This document shows, in pieces, positions 23,410 through 34,439 of a stretch of 64,000 nucleotides of DNA (position 1 is its first letter; each line of letters starts with the position of its first letter). This DNA is from Xenopus tropicalis. Lineage: Eukaryota; Chordata; Amphibia; Anura; Pipidae. A model generated the notes under the pieces. The model did no database searches. It saw only the letters and a list, made by a program, of their open reading frames with translations, and was not told where the DNA came from. Position numbers and translations under genes: made by a program. Where the stretch lies: the NCBI RefSeq assembly GCF_000004195.4, contig NC_030682.2:133985759-134049758 (forward strand), in the 5' to 3' direction.

Positions 23410-23680
23410 TTAAACTTTATATAAACCCTTTGTGCTGATGGCCCATGGAGAGAGTTAGTTGCCCACGATAGATCTCTGCTACCACGGGTGACTAACTGCT
23501 CCGGAATGCAACGCTCCGGCTTTCAAGTACAAGGAACGGTTTTTAAAAAGGAAACCATATTTTTAAAAAATTTTAATTATTTCATTAAAATAGAGTCGAT
23601 ATGAGATGGGCTTCTTGGAATTTGTAATTTTTTGCAAAACATGCTTTCTGGATAATGGATTCCAGAACTGTACAGATCAT
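23410..23680. mobile_element. Decayed PIF-type and GGATAA-family MITE fragments
   Basis: 23437-23520 (GGCCCATGGAGAGAGTTAGT, then ACGGGTGACTAACTGCTCC) resembles the PIF-type family. 23545-23680 (TTCATTAAAATAGAGTC, then TTTCTGGATAATGGATTCCA) resembles the right half of the GGATAA family. Neither has intact ends. Confidence 0.5.
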
Positions 23681-24071
23681 AAGGGGAATCTTTTTATTGT
23701 GTAAATGTGCTGGAACACCATCCGGTGTTGGCTTTATAGAAAGGAAAGGCAAGTTCAGGTGCAGGACAGCCTGATTGAAGTAAGGGTTCTACATGGTTTC
23801 AAAGAGTTAATCTGGTAAACAGCTGCCAAATTTTAGACTAGGCATAAACATTGTAATGAAAATTCCCTCTCACGGGATTAGCAGCATAACCAGTATTTTT
23901 CTGTGACACAAATATTCAGTAGTGCCCTATGCTCAATATATATCTATATATACCAATGCTCAATTTATATCTATATAGCTCAGACACACAAGCCTTTTAC
24001 AGGGTTGACAAGGCATGACGCACATTACACACACATAAATGATATAAATGATATTATATATATATATATAT

Positions 24072-24292
24072 AGAAAATAATCATCTGTGGCCAGCACACC
24101 CTTCAATGTTTCATCAAAAAAATTTTTATTGCAGATATATTGTTAAAACCAATGTTTCGGTCCTTGTTAGGACCTTTCTCAAGGATAAAGGTCCTAACAA
24201 GGGCCGAAACGTTGGTTTTAACAATATATCTGCAATAAAAAAAATTTTGATGAAACATTGAAGGGTGTGCTGGCCACAGATGATTATTTTCT
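24072..24292. repeat. 221-bp near-perfect palindrome, PLE-like 3' modules
   Basis: Arms 24072-24180 and 24184-24292 are reverse complements with only a few mismatches. Each arm contains a stem-loop, read as GAGAAAGGTCC-loop-GGACCGAAAC on the minus strand and GGATAAAGGTCC-loop-GGGCCGAAAC on the plus strand. Each is followed by a GCAATAAA-type stretch and GGGTGTGCTGGCC. The same module ends the Penelope-like remnant at 37.2 kb. It looks like two head-to-head copies of a short Penelope-like 3' fragment. Confidence 0.8.
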
Positions 24293-24433
24293 ATGCACAC
24301 ATAATTTTGGCTAAGCACCCCGCAGAATATTGAGCCTTGGAGTGCGGACACCATTTGGATTGAAATATATATATATATATACATATAAACATACCTATGC
24401 TCAATGTATAACGGTATATACCTATGCTTAATG

Positions 24434-24641
24434 TACAGGTATGGGACCTATTATCCAGAATGCTTGGGACCTGGGGTTTTCTGGATAAGGGATCTTTCCG
24501 TACTTTGGATCTCCATACCTTAAGTCTGCTAAAAATCATTTTCAAAAATTAGAATTATTTGTTTATAATGGAGTCTATGGGAAATGACCAATCCGTAATT
24601 TGGATCTTTCTGGATAATGGTTTCCTGGATAATGATCCCAT
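24434..24641. mobile_element. GGATAA-family MITE without internal array
   Basis: It begins TACAGGTATGGGACCTATTA and ends GGTTTCCTGGATAATGATCC. The left and right conserved blocks are joined directly (CTGCTAAAAATCATTTTCAA), with no copy of the 113-bp unit. It serves as the zero-copy reference for the family. Confidence 0.8.
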
Positions 24642-24693
24642 AAACACATGAGCCTTTCACAGGGTTAACAGGGCATGACATACATTTTCAATA

Positions 24694-26274
24694 TAGGTCC
24701 TTTTCAAAAAATTAGCATATTGTGATAAAGTTCATTATTTTCTGTAATGTACTGATAAACATTAGACTTTCATATATTTTAGATTCATTACACACAACTG
24801 AAGTAGTTCAAGCCTTTTCTTGTTTTAATATTGATGATTGTGGCATACAGCTCATGAAAACCCAAAATTCCTATCTCAAAAAATTAGCATATCATGAAAA
24901 GGTTCTCTAAACGAGCTATTAACCTAATCATCTGAATCAACAAATTAACTCTAAAAACCTGCAAAAGATTCCTGAGGCTTTTAAAAACTCCCAGCCTGGT
25001 TCATTACTCAAAACCGCAATCATGGGTAAGACTGCCGACCTGACTGCTGCCCAGAAGGCCATCATTGACACCCTCAAGCAAGAGGGTAAGACACAGAAAG
25101 AAATTTCTGAACGAATAGGCTGTTCCCAGAGTGCTGTATCAAGGCACCTCAGTGGGAAGTCTGTGGGAAGGAAAAAGTGTGGCAGAAAACGCTGCACAAC
25201 GAGAAGAGGTGACCGGGCCCTGAGGAAGATTGTGGAGAAGGACCGATTCCTGACCTTGGGGGACCTGCGGAAGCAGTGGACTGAGTCTGGAGTAGAAACA
25301 TCCAGAGCCACCGTGTACAGGCGCGTGCAGGAAATGGGCTACAGGTGCCGCATTCCCCAGGTCAAGCCACTTTTGAACCAGAAACAGCGGCAGAAGCGCC
25401 TGACCTGGGCTACAGAGAAGCAGCACTGGACTGTTGCTCAGTGGTCCAAAGTATGTCATTCGGAAATCAAGGAGCCAGAGTCTGGAGGAAGACTGGGGAG
25501 AGGGAAATGCCAAAATGCCTGAAGTCCAGTGTCAAGTACCCACAGTCAGTGATGGTCTGGGGTGCCATGTCAGCTGCTGGTGTTGGTCCACTGTGTTTTA
25601 TCAAGGGCAGGGTCAATGCAGCTAGCTATCAGGAGATTTTGGAGCACTTCATGCTTCCATCTGCTGAAAAGCTTTATGGAGATGAAGATTTCATTTTTCA
25701 GCACGACCTGGCACCTGCTCACAGTGCCAAAACCACTGGTAAATGGTTTACTGCCCATGGTATTACTGTGCTCAATTGGCCTGCCAACTCTCCTGACCTG
25801 AACCCCATAGAGAATCTGTGGGATATTGTGAAGAGAAAGTTGAGAGACACAAGACCCAACATTCTGGATGAGCTTAAGGCCGCTATTGAAGCATCCTGGG
25901 CCTCCATAACACCTGAGCAGTGCCACAGGCTGATTGCCTCCATGCCACGCCGCATTGAAGCAGTCATTTCTGCAAAAGGATTCCCGACCAAGTATTGAGT
26001 GCATAACTGAACATAATTATTTGAAGGTTGACTTTTTTTGTATTAAAAACACTTTTCTTTTATTGGGCGGATGAAATATGCTAATTTTTTGAGATAGGAA
26101 TTTTGGGTTTTCATGAGCTGTATGCCACAATCATCAATATTAAAACAAGAAAAGGCTTGAACTACTTCAGTTGTGTGTAATGAATCTAAAATATATGAAA
26201 GTCTGATGTTTATCAGTACATTACAGAAAATAATGAACTTTATCACAATATGCTAATTTTTTGAAAAGGACCTG
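24694..26274 (+). mobile_element. Second Tc1-like transposon, ~210-bp inverted ends
   Basis: The ends are TAGGTCCTTTTCAAAAAATT and the complement of CAGGTCCTTTTCAAAAAATT. TA flanks lie at 24692-24693 and 26275-26276. The inverted repeats run about 210 bp, with an internal repeat of the AAAAAATTAGCATAT motif near each inner end (24880-24897, 26075-26090). This is a different Tc1 family from the one at 14499. The encoded transposase is broken. Confidence 0.95.
25022..25998 (+). pseudogene. Tc1 transposase lacking the first catalytic Asp
   Basis: The frame opens with ATG at 25022 (MGKTADLTAAQKAIIDTL). It shows the helix-turn-helix KTQKEISERIGCSQSAVSRH and the second DNA-binding part (TLGDLRKQW, SRATVYRRV). 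After WTVAQWSKV, near 25451, the sequence goes straight to SFGNQGARVWRK in another frame. In intact relatives the segment between carries the LFSDES-type motif with the first Asp. So a deletion of roughly ten codons removed that Asp and shifted the frame. The rest is intact to the stop at 25996-25998: IFQHDLAPAHSAK (second Asp) and SPDLNPIENLWD (Glu). The protein would be inactive. Confidence 0.93.
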
Positions 26275-26339
26275 TATATATAAACCTATGCTCTATATAT
26301 ATACAAAATCAAAATATAGATGCAAACCAGGTATTTTTA

Positions 26340-26425
26340 GTAAGAAAAAAAAAAAAACTTTTAATTAGCATCATTAAAAAGAAAACAGCCCGACGTTTCG
26401 GTCCCCATCTCGGACCTTTCTCAAT
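26340..26425 (-). mobile_element. PLE-like 3' module (stem-loop), minus strand
   Basis: On the minus strand the order is TTGAGAAAGGTCC, loop GAGATGG, GGACCGAAACGTCGG, then a T-rich stretch after TTTAATGATGC. This is the same layout as at 24184, 27675 and 37208. No open frame is attached. Confidence 0.6.
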
Positions 26426-26454
26426 ATCTCTCAATATATCTCAATATCTCTCAA

Positions 26455-26525
26455 TATATCATCTCTCTCTCTATATATATATATTTCTTTTATATATTAT
26501 ATATATATATATATATATAAAACTA
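26455..26525. repeat. CT/AT-rich microsatellite
   Basis: A run of TCTCTCTCTC passes into (TA)n from about 26472 to 26519. Other (TA)n runs are at 24054-24072 and 24365-24382. Confidence 0.8.
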
Positions 26526-26945
26526 TATACCTCAATGTATATCTATAAAAACATATGCTCAATAAATATCCATATCTATCTATGCTCAATACACATCTAG
26601 CGTATGAGCCTTTCACAGGGTTGACAAGGCATGACATACATTTTGGTCCAGGGCAGATAAACATGGTTTCACCCGAATATCTGTTTACACTGAGAAAATG
26701 GTTCGCCACATCCATGAAATGAGGTTGAGGAGTCAAACAACGTACAGAAAGGTTTCGTGTATCACTGAGCTCACTGTTACAGTGTGACGAGCTGCACAGT
26801 TTATATCTACAGGCATAATAAAATAATACAGTAAATTTTCTCTACCCTGCAAAATGCTTTGCCTTCATAAAAACAAATCTCCACTCAATAAACAGTATTA
26901 CCTTGAAAAATTGAAGTGCATGCCCTGGCTGTGACACCATATTGG

Positions 26946-27080
26946 TCAGACTGAACCAAAATCAAATAAGAAATCTAAAGCTCACAAAGAGGGGGGGACT
27001 CATTCTTGCCACTTGTGTTAGCCCACATTGCTCAGACTGAACCAAAATCAAATAAGAAATCTAAAGCACACAAAGACGGC
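26946..27080. repeat. Tandem duplication, 86-bp spacing
   Basis: TCAGACTGAACCAAAATCAA and the following 25 bases occur at 26946 and again at 27032 with one or two changes. Confidence 0.85.
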
Positions 27081-27089
27081 GATGTGTAT

Positions 27090-27660
27090 TGGCCCATATT
27101 GATCAGACCTGTTCTTGGACTGAAACAGACAATGAATGCATTAAGAGAGGAGAAGCTCTTATGATAAACATGCCCCCCCCCCCCCTATGTTTGCTCTTCT
27201 TTTCAGTAGCTTGGAATAGAAATAGGCAGATATATATAACTGGCTAAGAGGAGAGGGGTGGTGTATAATGCGTCGCTTAATGGAATACTGAAATGGGAAT
27301 GGATACCATCATCAAAATAAAAACATATTTTATTATATTATTTATATCTACCTTCTTCTAGTAACACAATTCTAGTGCAAAAAACGTCATTTCAGTACAA
27401 TTACTGAATTTTTTGCCCGGTTCCGGGAGAGCTGTACAATGTAGAGGTGTGCATTTGGGTGCAAGGTGCACATAAAGGGAAGCACATGTGTGCGACATAG
27501 GCAACCACATACACTTACCAGCTATTGCATAGGTGGAAGAAGGAGGGCGTATTAGTACAAGAAGCAGTGAGAACCCTTTGCTTAACACCTGCTAAATGTA
27601 AGTATTACTACAGGGCTCCCCTGTGCCCGAGCATGCTGCATGTTCTAAGAAAATAGGGTT
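27090..27660. other. Intronic sequence, nothing recognised
   Basis: A C-run near 27174-27185 is the only notable feature. No exon or paired-end element recognised. Confidence 0.4.
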
Positions 27661-27664
27661 ATGG

Positions 27665-27800
27665 TATGCACAGTTTTGATAAAGGCTTGTTAAAGGGCTG
27701 GATTGAAGCCCGAAACGTGTTCTTTTGGCACTTGAGTAAAGATTCACATTTTTCAAAACAACCGGAGTGCTGCTGTTTTCATCATTTTGGTATGCACAGT
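27665..27800 (+). mobile_element. PLE-like 3' module with GGCTT/AAGCC stem
   Basis: TTGATAAAGGCTT, a loop, then AAGCCCGAAACGTG at 27675-27719, followed by GAGTAAAGATTCAC and GGAGTGCTGCTG. The stem differs in sequence from the other copies but still pairs. ATGGTATGCACAGTTTTGA occurs on both sides (27661-27679 and 27788-27806), possibly a target duplication or short tandem repeat. Confidence 0.6.
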
Positions 27801-27977
27801 TTTGAGCCCATTAAAGGGGCTGATAACAAAAGGGAACTTCATATTGATTGATGCTCATTATATCTATTCTTCTTTAAAAGGCTTCAGGCAGGCCCAAGGC
27901 AGAATTGAATCCATGTACTGAATCTACTAGGAACTGCATTTCAAACAGAAAGCACATATTGCTGTATAATTTCTTAC

Positions 27978-28103
27978 CACATGTGTGGCCTTCAGACGTG
28001 CACCGTCGAATCTGCACAAACTCGTACTGTCTTCCAGAAATAAGTCACATTCTTCCAGCTCCTGAGCATTGCATGGGGGTTTCTCAGTCTCTGGATTTGG
28101 ATT
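27978..28103 (-). CDS. nudcd1: NUDCD1 coding exon 8
   Basis: A 126-bp exon (42 codons, phase 0 at both ends). The acceptor TTTTTCAG precedes AATCCAAATCCAGAG, and the donor is GTAAGA at 27977-27973. It encodes [34 protein letters not shown] and KATHV. The vertebrate protein has the same acidic/Cys-containing segment after the CS domain. It joins exon 7 (ending ...SEDM) and exon 9 (starting VNLGS) in frame. Its downstream intron, 24 kb, is the longest in the window and holds both Tc1 elements and the LINE. Confidence 0.96.
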
Positions 28104-28189
28104 CTGAAAAAGAAGAGAGAGTATAAAAGTATCATTATTAGAGCTGACACTAAGGGGGAGATTTACTAATCCACGAACGGACCGTCTCT

Positions 28190-28665
28190 TATATTTTGTA
28201 TATTACACTATTAAAGAAGACATACAGCATTAACTAAAAACCCCTCCAACTTTGTAGTCAATAATGAATACTATATGGTACTTGTTTCAATCTGGGCTCA
28301 AAATGGTCAATATGATTAAAAATGGCCCTTTTAGTAGAGCTTCCCATAGATCGGCTATGGTCCCTGTCTGTGATTGGTGAGCGTGTTCTAACGGTCCCTG
28401 CCAGATGCACAGTAGGGGGCATAGCCAATCACATCCTTGCATTAACACAAATAAAGACAGGCTTCAGTTCCCTATCAGGTCAGTGTAGCTGCTGATTGGT
28501 TCCTACCCTACAGTGCTGAGTGCCTCTAGCGCCCCTGCACAGCCTGGAAAGAAGGCGACAGGGAGTGGGATAGATGGGCAGGACTACGGGCACATTATTG
28601 ATTTTCATACCATATGCCCCTTTTATATTGCCTTTAGAAGAATAGCCTGTATTATGGGGGTACAT
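28190..28665. mobile_element. MITE related to AAAGGAGACAT family
   Basis: The blocks TCCCATAGATCGGCTATGG, CTAACGGTCCCTGCCAGATG, AGACAGGCTTCAGTTCCC and GATGGGCAGGACTA occur in the order seen at 4706-5222. The ends are decayed. Confidence 0.65.
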
Positions 28666-28669
28666 ATAG

Positions 28670-29360
28670 CATGTTGTTTATAAACCTTGGACAAAGCAAG
28701 ATTATTGCCCATTGATGTCACATTTCATTGCCATTGCATGAGACTGAAATGTAGCCTATAATTACATTTATAAATCCTTTCTTCTATTTTTGATATAGGC
28801 TTCAACCTGAATAATTCATATGTCATAATAAACACTGCAAGCGGTGTGAGGCTTTGTTGGCATTATAAACAATTTGTATTCGTGCCTCTCCTTTAGCAAC
28901 GTAAATAAAATGATCAGGAGCTGAACTGAAGAGCCAAAACACCACTTTTTTCTTTCCTGTATTTATTATGTTGTTGATAAAACAGCATCTTAATGGCACC
29001 TAAGTGGCAGAGGATAATGTGGGCAAAAACACACGGGACAAGTAAAATCAATCTAGCTAATCAAGAGCACTCTTCATGCGAACATCAGAGATCTTCCTGC
29101 ACTTCATTTTTCCTGTTCACTTGCTTTATTTGCAGGATAGGATTTTAGTTTGACGTTAGAGAACAAATATTGCCCAAGCTTCTTAGTACATGTTATGTAT
29201 TTCATAGTCCATTGCTTAGCTGTCAGTCTCACGTAGCACAGACTGTCCACCAATCCCCTAAATTGTATTGGATGGTAACACAGATGCACATCACTGCAGA
29301 TGACTACACTTTGCCACCAATTTAGTGATACAGCAAATAATCATTCTGCATCTGTAGCTT
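28670..29360. other. Intronic sequence, nothing recognised
   Basis: No exon or paired-end element recognised between the MITEs. Confidence 0.4.
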
Positions 29361-29364
29361 TGCA

Positions 29365-30035
29365 ATACAGGCGTGAGATCCCTTATACAGAAACCTGTTA
29401 TACAGAAAGTTTTGACTTACAGGAAGGCCATCCCCTGTAGAATCCATTAAAAACAAATAATTCTAATTAATAAAAATTGATTCTCCGGCTTCTAAACGAA
29501 AAAGTGTAAAAGAGACCCACACAATACAGAAACCCCTAAATACCTATCACTGCAATCTGGTCCTTAAAAAAATTTGAATAAATACCATTTATATATGCTG
29601 AAATCAAAACAGTTCTTCTCTTTCTGCATCATTTGAAATCCTGGCAGGGGAGGAGAGACTAAAACATTGATGTTACAAATTGTAACAACTTTTCCACAGT
29701 TTACAGACAGCATGTAGGAACTACATAACCCACAATGCATTGCATTAGGATGTTCCTTTCCTTATTGATATCACATGTGCAGGGAACTGTGGGATTTGAA
29801 AGATGCAGGCTGAGGACAGTCGACTACGGTAACTGTTCCAAACCATATTATTACAATAAAAATCCTGAAATGGCTGTATATTTGTTAATTGATTTATTGA
29901 TTTTCAAAAAGCTTAAGTTTTGGGTGGAGTTCCCCTTTCATGTCATAAGGTATGGAGATCAGAATTATAGAAAGACCCCCCTATCTGGAAAACCCCCGGT
30001 CCTGTGCATTCTGGAAAATAGATTCTATACCTGTA
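29365..30035. mobile_element. Decayed GGATAA-family MITE, interrupted
   Basis: The left piece (29371-29485) reads GAGATCCCTTATACAGAAAC, and the right piece (29945-30035) reads GGTATGGAGATCAG and CCGGTCCTGTGCATTCTGG. Between them (29500-29940) is unrelated sequence ending AGTTTTGGGTGGAGTTCCCC, probably another MITE without clear ends. Confidence 0.6.
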
Positions 30036-30756
30036 TATTATTTTGAGTAATTGCACCAAGAAGGCTCAGTATCCCTTCATTTTTGTAAATGCTGTGCACA
30101 TTTTTTTTTATTTAGTACATGCAACTAGTTATTGGTATACAGGAAATGGAGAGGATGAAGAATTGCAGATATTAACTAGAGATTATGCACCGGACCCAAA
30201 ATGCTAAAGGGCCTATTTTACTAAATTGATCTTGAACATCTATAACATGTAAAATTGTAGGGAATGGGAAAGCAAGGAGCGTGTAATATTAAGCGATTAG
30301 GGGATTATGCACTAAGTGGGGCACATTTTTGTAATCTCTTGTAGATAGGATGCATTACTGTGTCTAATGGAATCATCTATCCAGGTATAATCCCACTGTT
30401 TTATTATTTCTATGAAGTTACTGAAGAACACAAAGTGCAGGTCTAAAGTGCCTGCTTTGTAATAGACTTGTATGAGATGAAAGTACTTCAGGCCTGGTAC
30501 CCAAGTACCAAACAATGGATGGCGTTGGCATAGTTGCCCAGCTTGAATTTATTGCGATAAATGGAGAAACAATCCCTGCATTTTAGATGCTTCATCCACA
30601 GAATGTTTTGGCATTCCATATATATTGACATAGGTGAGTGCAGAGGGGCTTTTGTATTTATCTAGTACCCTAATAACTCACATGTAGCACACAAATTGTA
30701 CTATTGACTTTTCCTACGTGATCTGCAGAGCACATCCAAAAAAATGGTAAATAAAC

Positions 30757-31517
30757 CATCTCATTATCTGTACTTGATCCCAACTAAGATATAATTACCC
30801 CTTATTGGGGGCAGAACAGCCCTATTGGGTTTATTTAATGGTTAAACAATTCCCTTTTCTCTGTTTTAATAAAACAGCACCTGTACTTGATCCCAACTAA
30901 GATATAATTTCCCCTTATTGGGGGCAGAACGGCCCTATTGGGTTTATTTAATGGTTAAATGATTCCCTTTTCTCTGTAATAATAAAACAGTACCTGTACT
31001 TGATCCCAACTAAGACATAATTACCCCTTATTTGGGGCGGAACAGCCCTATTGGGTTTATTTAATGGTTAAATGATTCCCTTTTCTCTGTAATAATAAAA
31101 CAGTACCTGTACTTGATCCCAACTAAGATATAATTACCCCTTATTTGGGGCAGAACAGCCCTATTGGGTTTATTTAATGGTTAAATGATTCCCTTTTCTC
31201 TGTAATAATAAAACAGTACCTGTACTTGATCCCAACTAAGATATAATTACCCCTTATTTGGGGCGGAACAGCCCTATTGGGTTTATTTAATGGTTAAATG
31301 ATTCCCTTTTCTCTGTAATAATAAAACAGTACCTGTACTTGATCCCAACTAAGATATAATTACCCCTTATTGGAGGCAAAGCAATCCTACTGGGTTTATT
31401 CAATATTTATATTATTTTTTAGCAGACTTAAGGTATAGAGATCCAAATTAAGGAAAGATCCCTTAACCGGAAAACCCCAGGTCCTGAGCATTCTGGATAA
31501 CAGGTCCCATACCTGTA
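30757..31517. mobile_element. GGATAA-family MITE, about six tandem units
   Basis: It runs in inverse orientation and ends CAGGTCCCATACCTGTA at 31517. Inside are about six copies of the 113-bp unit (AACAGCCCTATTGGGTTTAT near 30815, 30930, 31042, 31156, 31268; a diverged last unit near 31385). The right end lies only 17 bp from the 5' splice site of NUDCD1 exon 7. Confidence 0.88.
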
Positions 31518-31540
31518 TTTAATACCATAAAATTGCTTAC

Positions 31541-31685
31541 CATATCCTCAGAAGTGAGATGCATCAGTTGCTCGGCTATTGCCGCAGTTTGTGTAGGGTC
31601 TACTATGTATTCCCCATGTTTATCACCAATCACCAGTTCTGCCCACGTGCTTCCTGGCTCTCGCTTGGTTAGAGTGACCTCTACG
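31541..31685 (-). CDS. nudcd1: NUDCD1 coding exon 7 (end of CS domain)
   Basis: A 145-bp exon. The acceptor TTTCCTGCAG precedes CGTAGAGGTC and the donor is GTAAGC at 31540-31535. It completes a Ser codon split with exon 6 and encodes VEVTLTKREPGSTWAELVIG, then DKHGEYIVDPTQTAAIAEQL and MHLTSEDM, ending in phase 0. The WAELV stretch is the last strand region of the CS (p23-like) fold, which in NudC-family proteins is linked to chaperone-type protein interaction. The exon is flanked by a MITE 17 bp beyond the donor. Confidence 0.96.
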
Positions 31686-31689
31686 CTGC

Positions 31690-32255
31690 AGGAAATAAAG
31701 AAACAGCAATTGTTTTGATAAATTAGTTAACATTATTATATATTAAAGAATTGCTATAACAGGCAAACTACTAGCTTGACCATGTCTAATGATGAAAAGT
31801 CTTGAAGTTTAACTGGTACCTGTAGCTGGTAGTGACAGACCCAGGGGGCTGGAAGAAAGAGTAGATTAAGCCTATACACTTGTATGCAATTTAGGGAAAC
31901 AAAGAATATTCTTTCTGCTTGTTAAGGTAGTACAGGTAATCCCTTGGTGAATTAGGCTTTCCTTTAAAAGATAACTATGCCATACACAAATATTCTACCC
32001 CTAGGCCATACACGCAGTGGCTCCGGGTCATTTTCTTACTATTCTTGCTGAAAAACACAGAATAAAATCAGGTAAAAATCACCCTTGCTAGCATTTTCTA
32101 TTGACTCCCATAGGCATCAAAGGGGTCGATATTTATATTGGATTCCATGTTTTTTATTAGAAGAAAACAGAAGAAGCTGCAGTCCTAACACTTGTAACCA
32201 GTTGTTGTGTCACAGCACTGACCTTTTTGTCTGCTCAGTAGATACAGTTACACAC
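31690..32255. other. Intronic sequence, nothing recognised
   Basis: No exon or paired-end element recognised upstream of exon 7 in gene orientation. Confidence 0.4.
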
Positions 32256-32261
32256 AATTTT

Positions 32262-32695
32262 AAAATGTGTTACCCGTTATCCAGAATGCTCGGGACCTGG
32301 GGTTTTAGGGATAAGGGATCTTTTATTTGGATCTCCATAACTTAAGTCTGTTAAAAAACATTTATATATTGAATAAACCCAATAGGATTGTTTTGCCTCC
32401 AATAAGGATTCATTATATCTTAGTTGGGATCAAGTACAGGTACTGTTTTATTATTACAGAGAAAAGGGAATCATTTAACCATTAAATAAACCCAATAGGG
32501 CTGTTCTGTCCCCAATAAGGGGTAATTATATCTTAGTTGGGATCAAGTACAGGTACTGTTTTATTATTACAGAGAAAAGGGAATCATTTTTAAAAATTAG
32601 AATTATTTACTTATAATGGTATCTATGGGAGATGGCCCTTCTGTAATTCGGAACTTTCTGGATAACGGGGTTTCCGTATAAGGGATCCCATACAA
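32262..32695. mobile_element. GGATAA-family MITE, about two tandem units
   Basis: It starts TGTGTTACCCGTTATCCAGA and ends TTTCCGTATAAGGGATCCCA. Two units of the internal sequence (32395-32500, 32505-32590) lie between the conserved halves. Confidence 0.8.
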
Positions 32696-32699
32696 TCAC

Positions 32700-33930
32700 A
32701 ATGTATTTTTTACAGTGGGCGAACAAGTCTGTTAGTGGCCCTTTAAGTGCGAAGCATACAATTCTATTCTTTAGCAAGAGCTTTTGTAGTCGCAAATGTA
32801 AAAGAGGGAGGTGCAGAACATCAAGCAGCCGATCAACAACGGAGAGCACAATACTTGGCTTTTCCATGTTAATATGAGGAAATAGGAGTTCATCAAAGAC
32901 AGTAAGTGACAACCTCTCAGATGTCATTAGAATTGTGAATGAAAGGAAATAAGGTGTACTACCTATATATAGATTCCCTGGAATAAAAAAAAAGAGGTTT
33001 GATAACATGAAAGGGACCTTGGCAGGATCTACAGGCTACTGAGCTGAAAAGGGGAACAAATCATACTCTGAGTGTCCTTAATAGAGCGAACTGAATGGAA
33101 CGCAAAAATAAATCAGAAGAGAATAACAATAAAAAATAAAGCACTGCTGAATGGCTGTATCAGTGTGAGAATAAGTGCTGCGGCCAAAGACACAAACAAA
33201 CAAAAGCAATGCCAAAAGGATGAATGGGAAAAAAAAAAAAGAAAAATGCCAAAGGAAAACATCCACGTATATACGACTGGGAAGGGATGAAAGGAGCCGG
33301 CTCTAGTTAAAGGTTACTCGGATGAGTTGTGGCTTTATCAGAAAGCAAAGGGCAAAAACAGAGTCTTCAAACTAAATGTTTGGTGAAATAAATGGCCTTG
33401 TGTAGCAGCCCCCCCTGCACAGAAAGATGCCTGGGAATTGTAAAGGCTTCATATCAGAAAGGCAACGCATATGATATAATATAAATTGTTTCCATTTCAA
33501 AGAGCAATGCTGTGACACTGCCGGCATACTATCATTCAGTCTGCTAAAGATGCAATCTCACCCCAAAAAACACATATATTTCACAGTTTAAAAGAATGTT
33601 GCCGTGGACTAGGCCCTAAGCCTTACAGTTCTATTTAAAGGAGAAGGTACGCTACTGATGCAATTTATATTTTTAATCATTATATTTATTGCCCACTATA
33701 TTAGTTTAGTGTGACATAAATGCACAAGGTCTCTCCTACTGCCTAGTAGCTACACACTTGTATTTCTCTGCACAACTTCACACAGAAACCTGCAGGACTC
33801 CTCCCCTTTGGTAATGTAATAATGATGACTCCTCCCCTATGGTGGCTGATCCCACCCATATATAAGTCATTAAAGAGGAGTCAGGTTAGGTGAGGTTATA
33901 AAGAACTAGACTGGGGGGTTGGGATGGGTT
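32700..33930. other. Intronic sequence with a partial MITE
   Basis: 33640-33730 begins TAAAGGAGAAGGTACGCTAC, a one-sided MITE-like end. 33805-33905 shares GGTGGCTGATCCCACCCAT with 12610-12635. No exon found. Confidence 0.4.
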
Positions 33931-34439
33931 AAGCAAATTGACCAACTCAACAATAAGGAGTGGCCTGAATATTGGGATACAACCAAAGAAAGAAGCAAGT
34001 GTGGAAAGTGTGAAAGGAAAGGTGGGCCAAATCAACCAGATGGTTATTTACCTTCCCTTAAATTGCCATTTTCTCTGCCTTAAGTTTATTTTTACCATAT
34101 TGCTCCTTACCTGTCCTAAATCCACTTTTACCTATCATCAGTTCAAGGTAACACCCGCTACTTTTAAAAACCTATTGCCAAACACACACAACATTGTGAA
34201 TGGGTGGAAGATGCAGTTGTAAGGCCAATAGATGCCAAATCTTTGGCCAAGTGATCTCCATGATGTTGGCTTGGGTTATGGAGACAAATTAGTAGCGAAC
34301 ACTGGTTGCCTTCAAGGCATTCTGTTATGGGAAACCAAGTTTGTTCCAAAAAGTATCAGTCAACAGTACTCCACCAGCACAATCCTGCACTGAAATCTGT
34401 TCTTCAAAAGAGCAACCAAATTTGTTATATTTAATCTTG

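Larger units (their letters stand above)
23985..26645. repeat. Three dispersed copies of a ~45-bp sequence
   Basis: GAGCCTTTCACAGGGTT followed by GACAAGGCATGACATACATT, with small changes, occurs at about 23985-24025, 24652-24690 and 26605-26643, in each case near a TATGCTCAATATATATC-type run. This suggests an older local repeat cluster into which the second Tc1 element inserted. Confidence 0.65.

Noticed and set aside
24694..26274. Functional Tc1 transposase gene
   Set aside because: The first catalytic Asp is deleted and the frame is shifted, so no active enzyme can be made.
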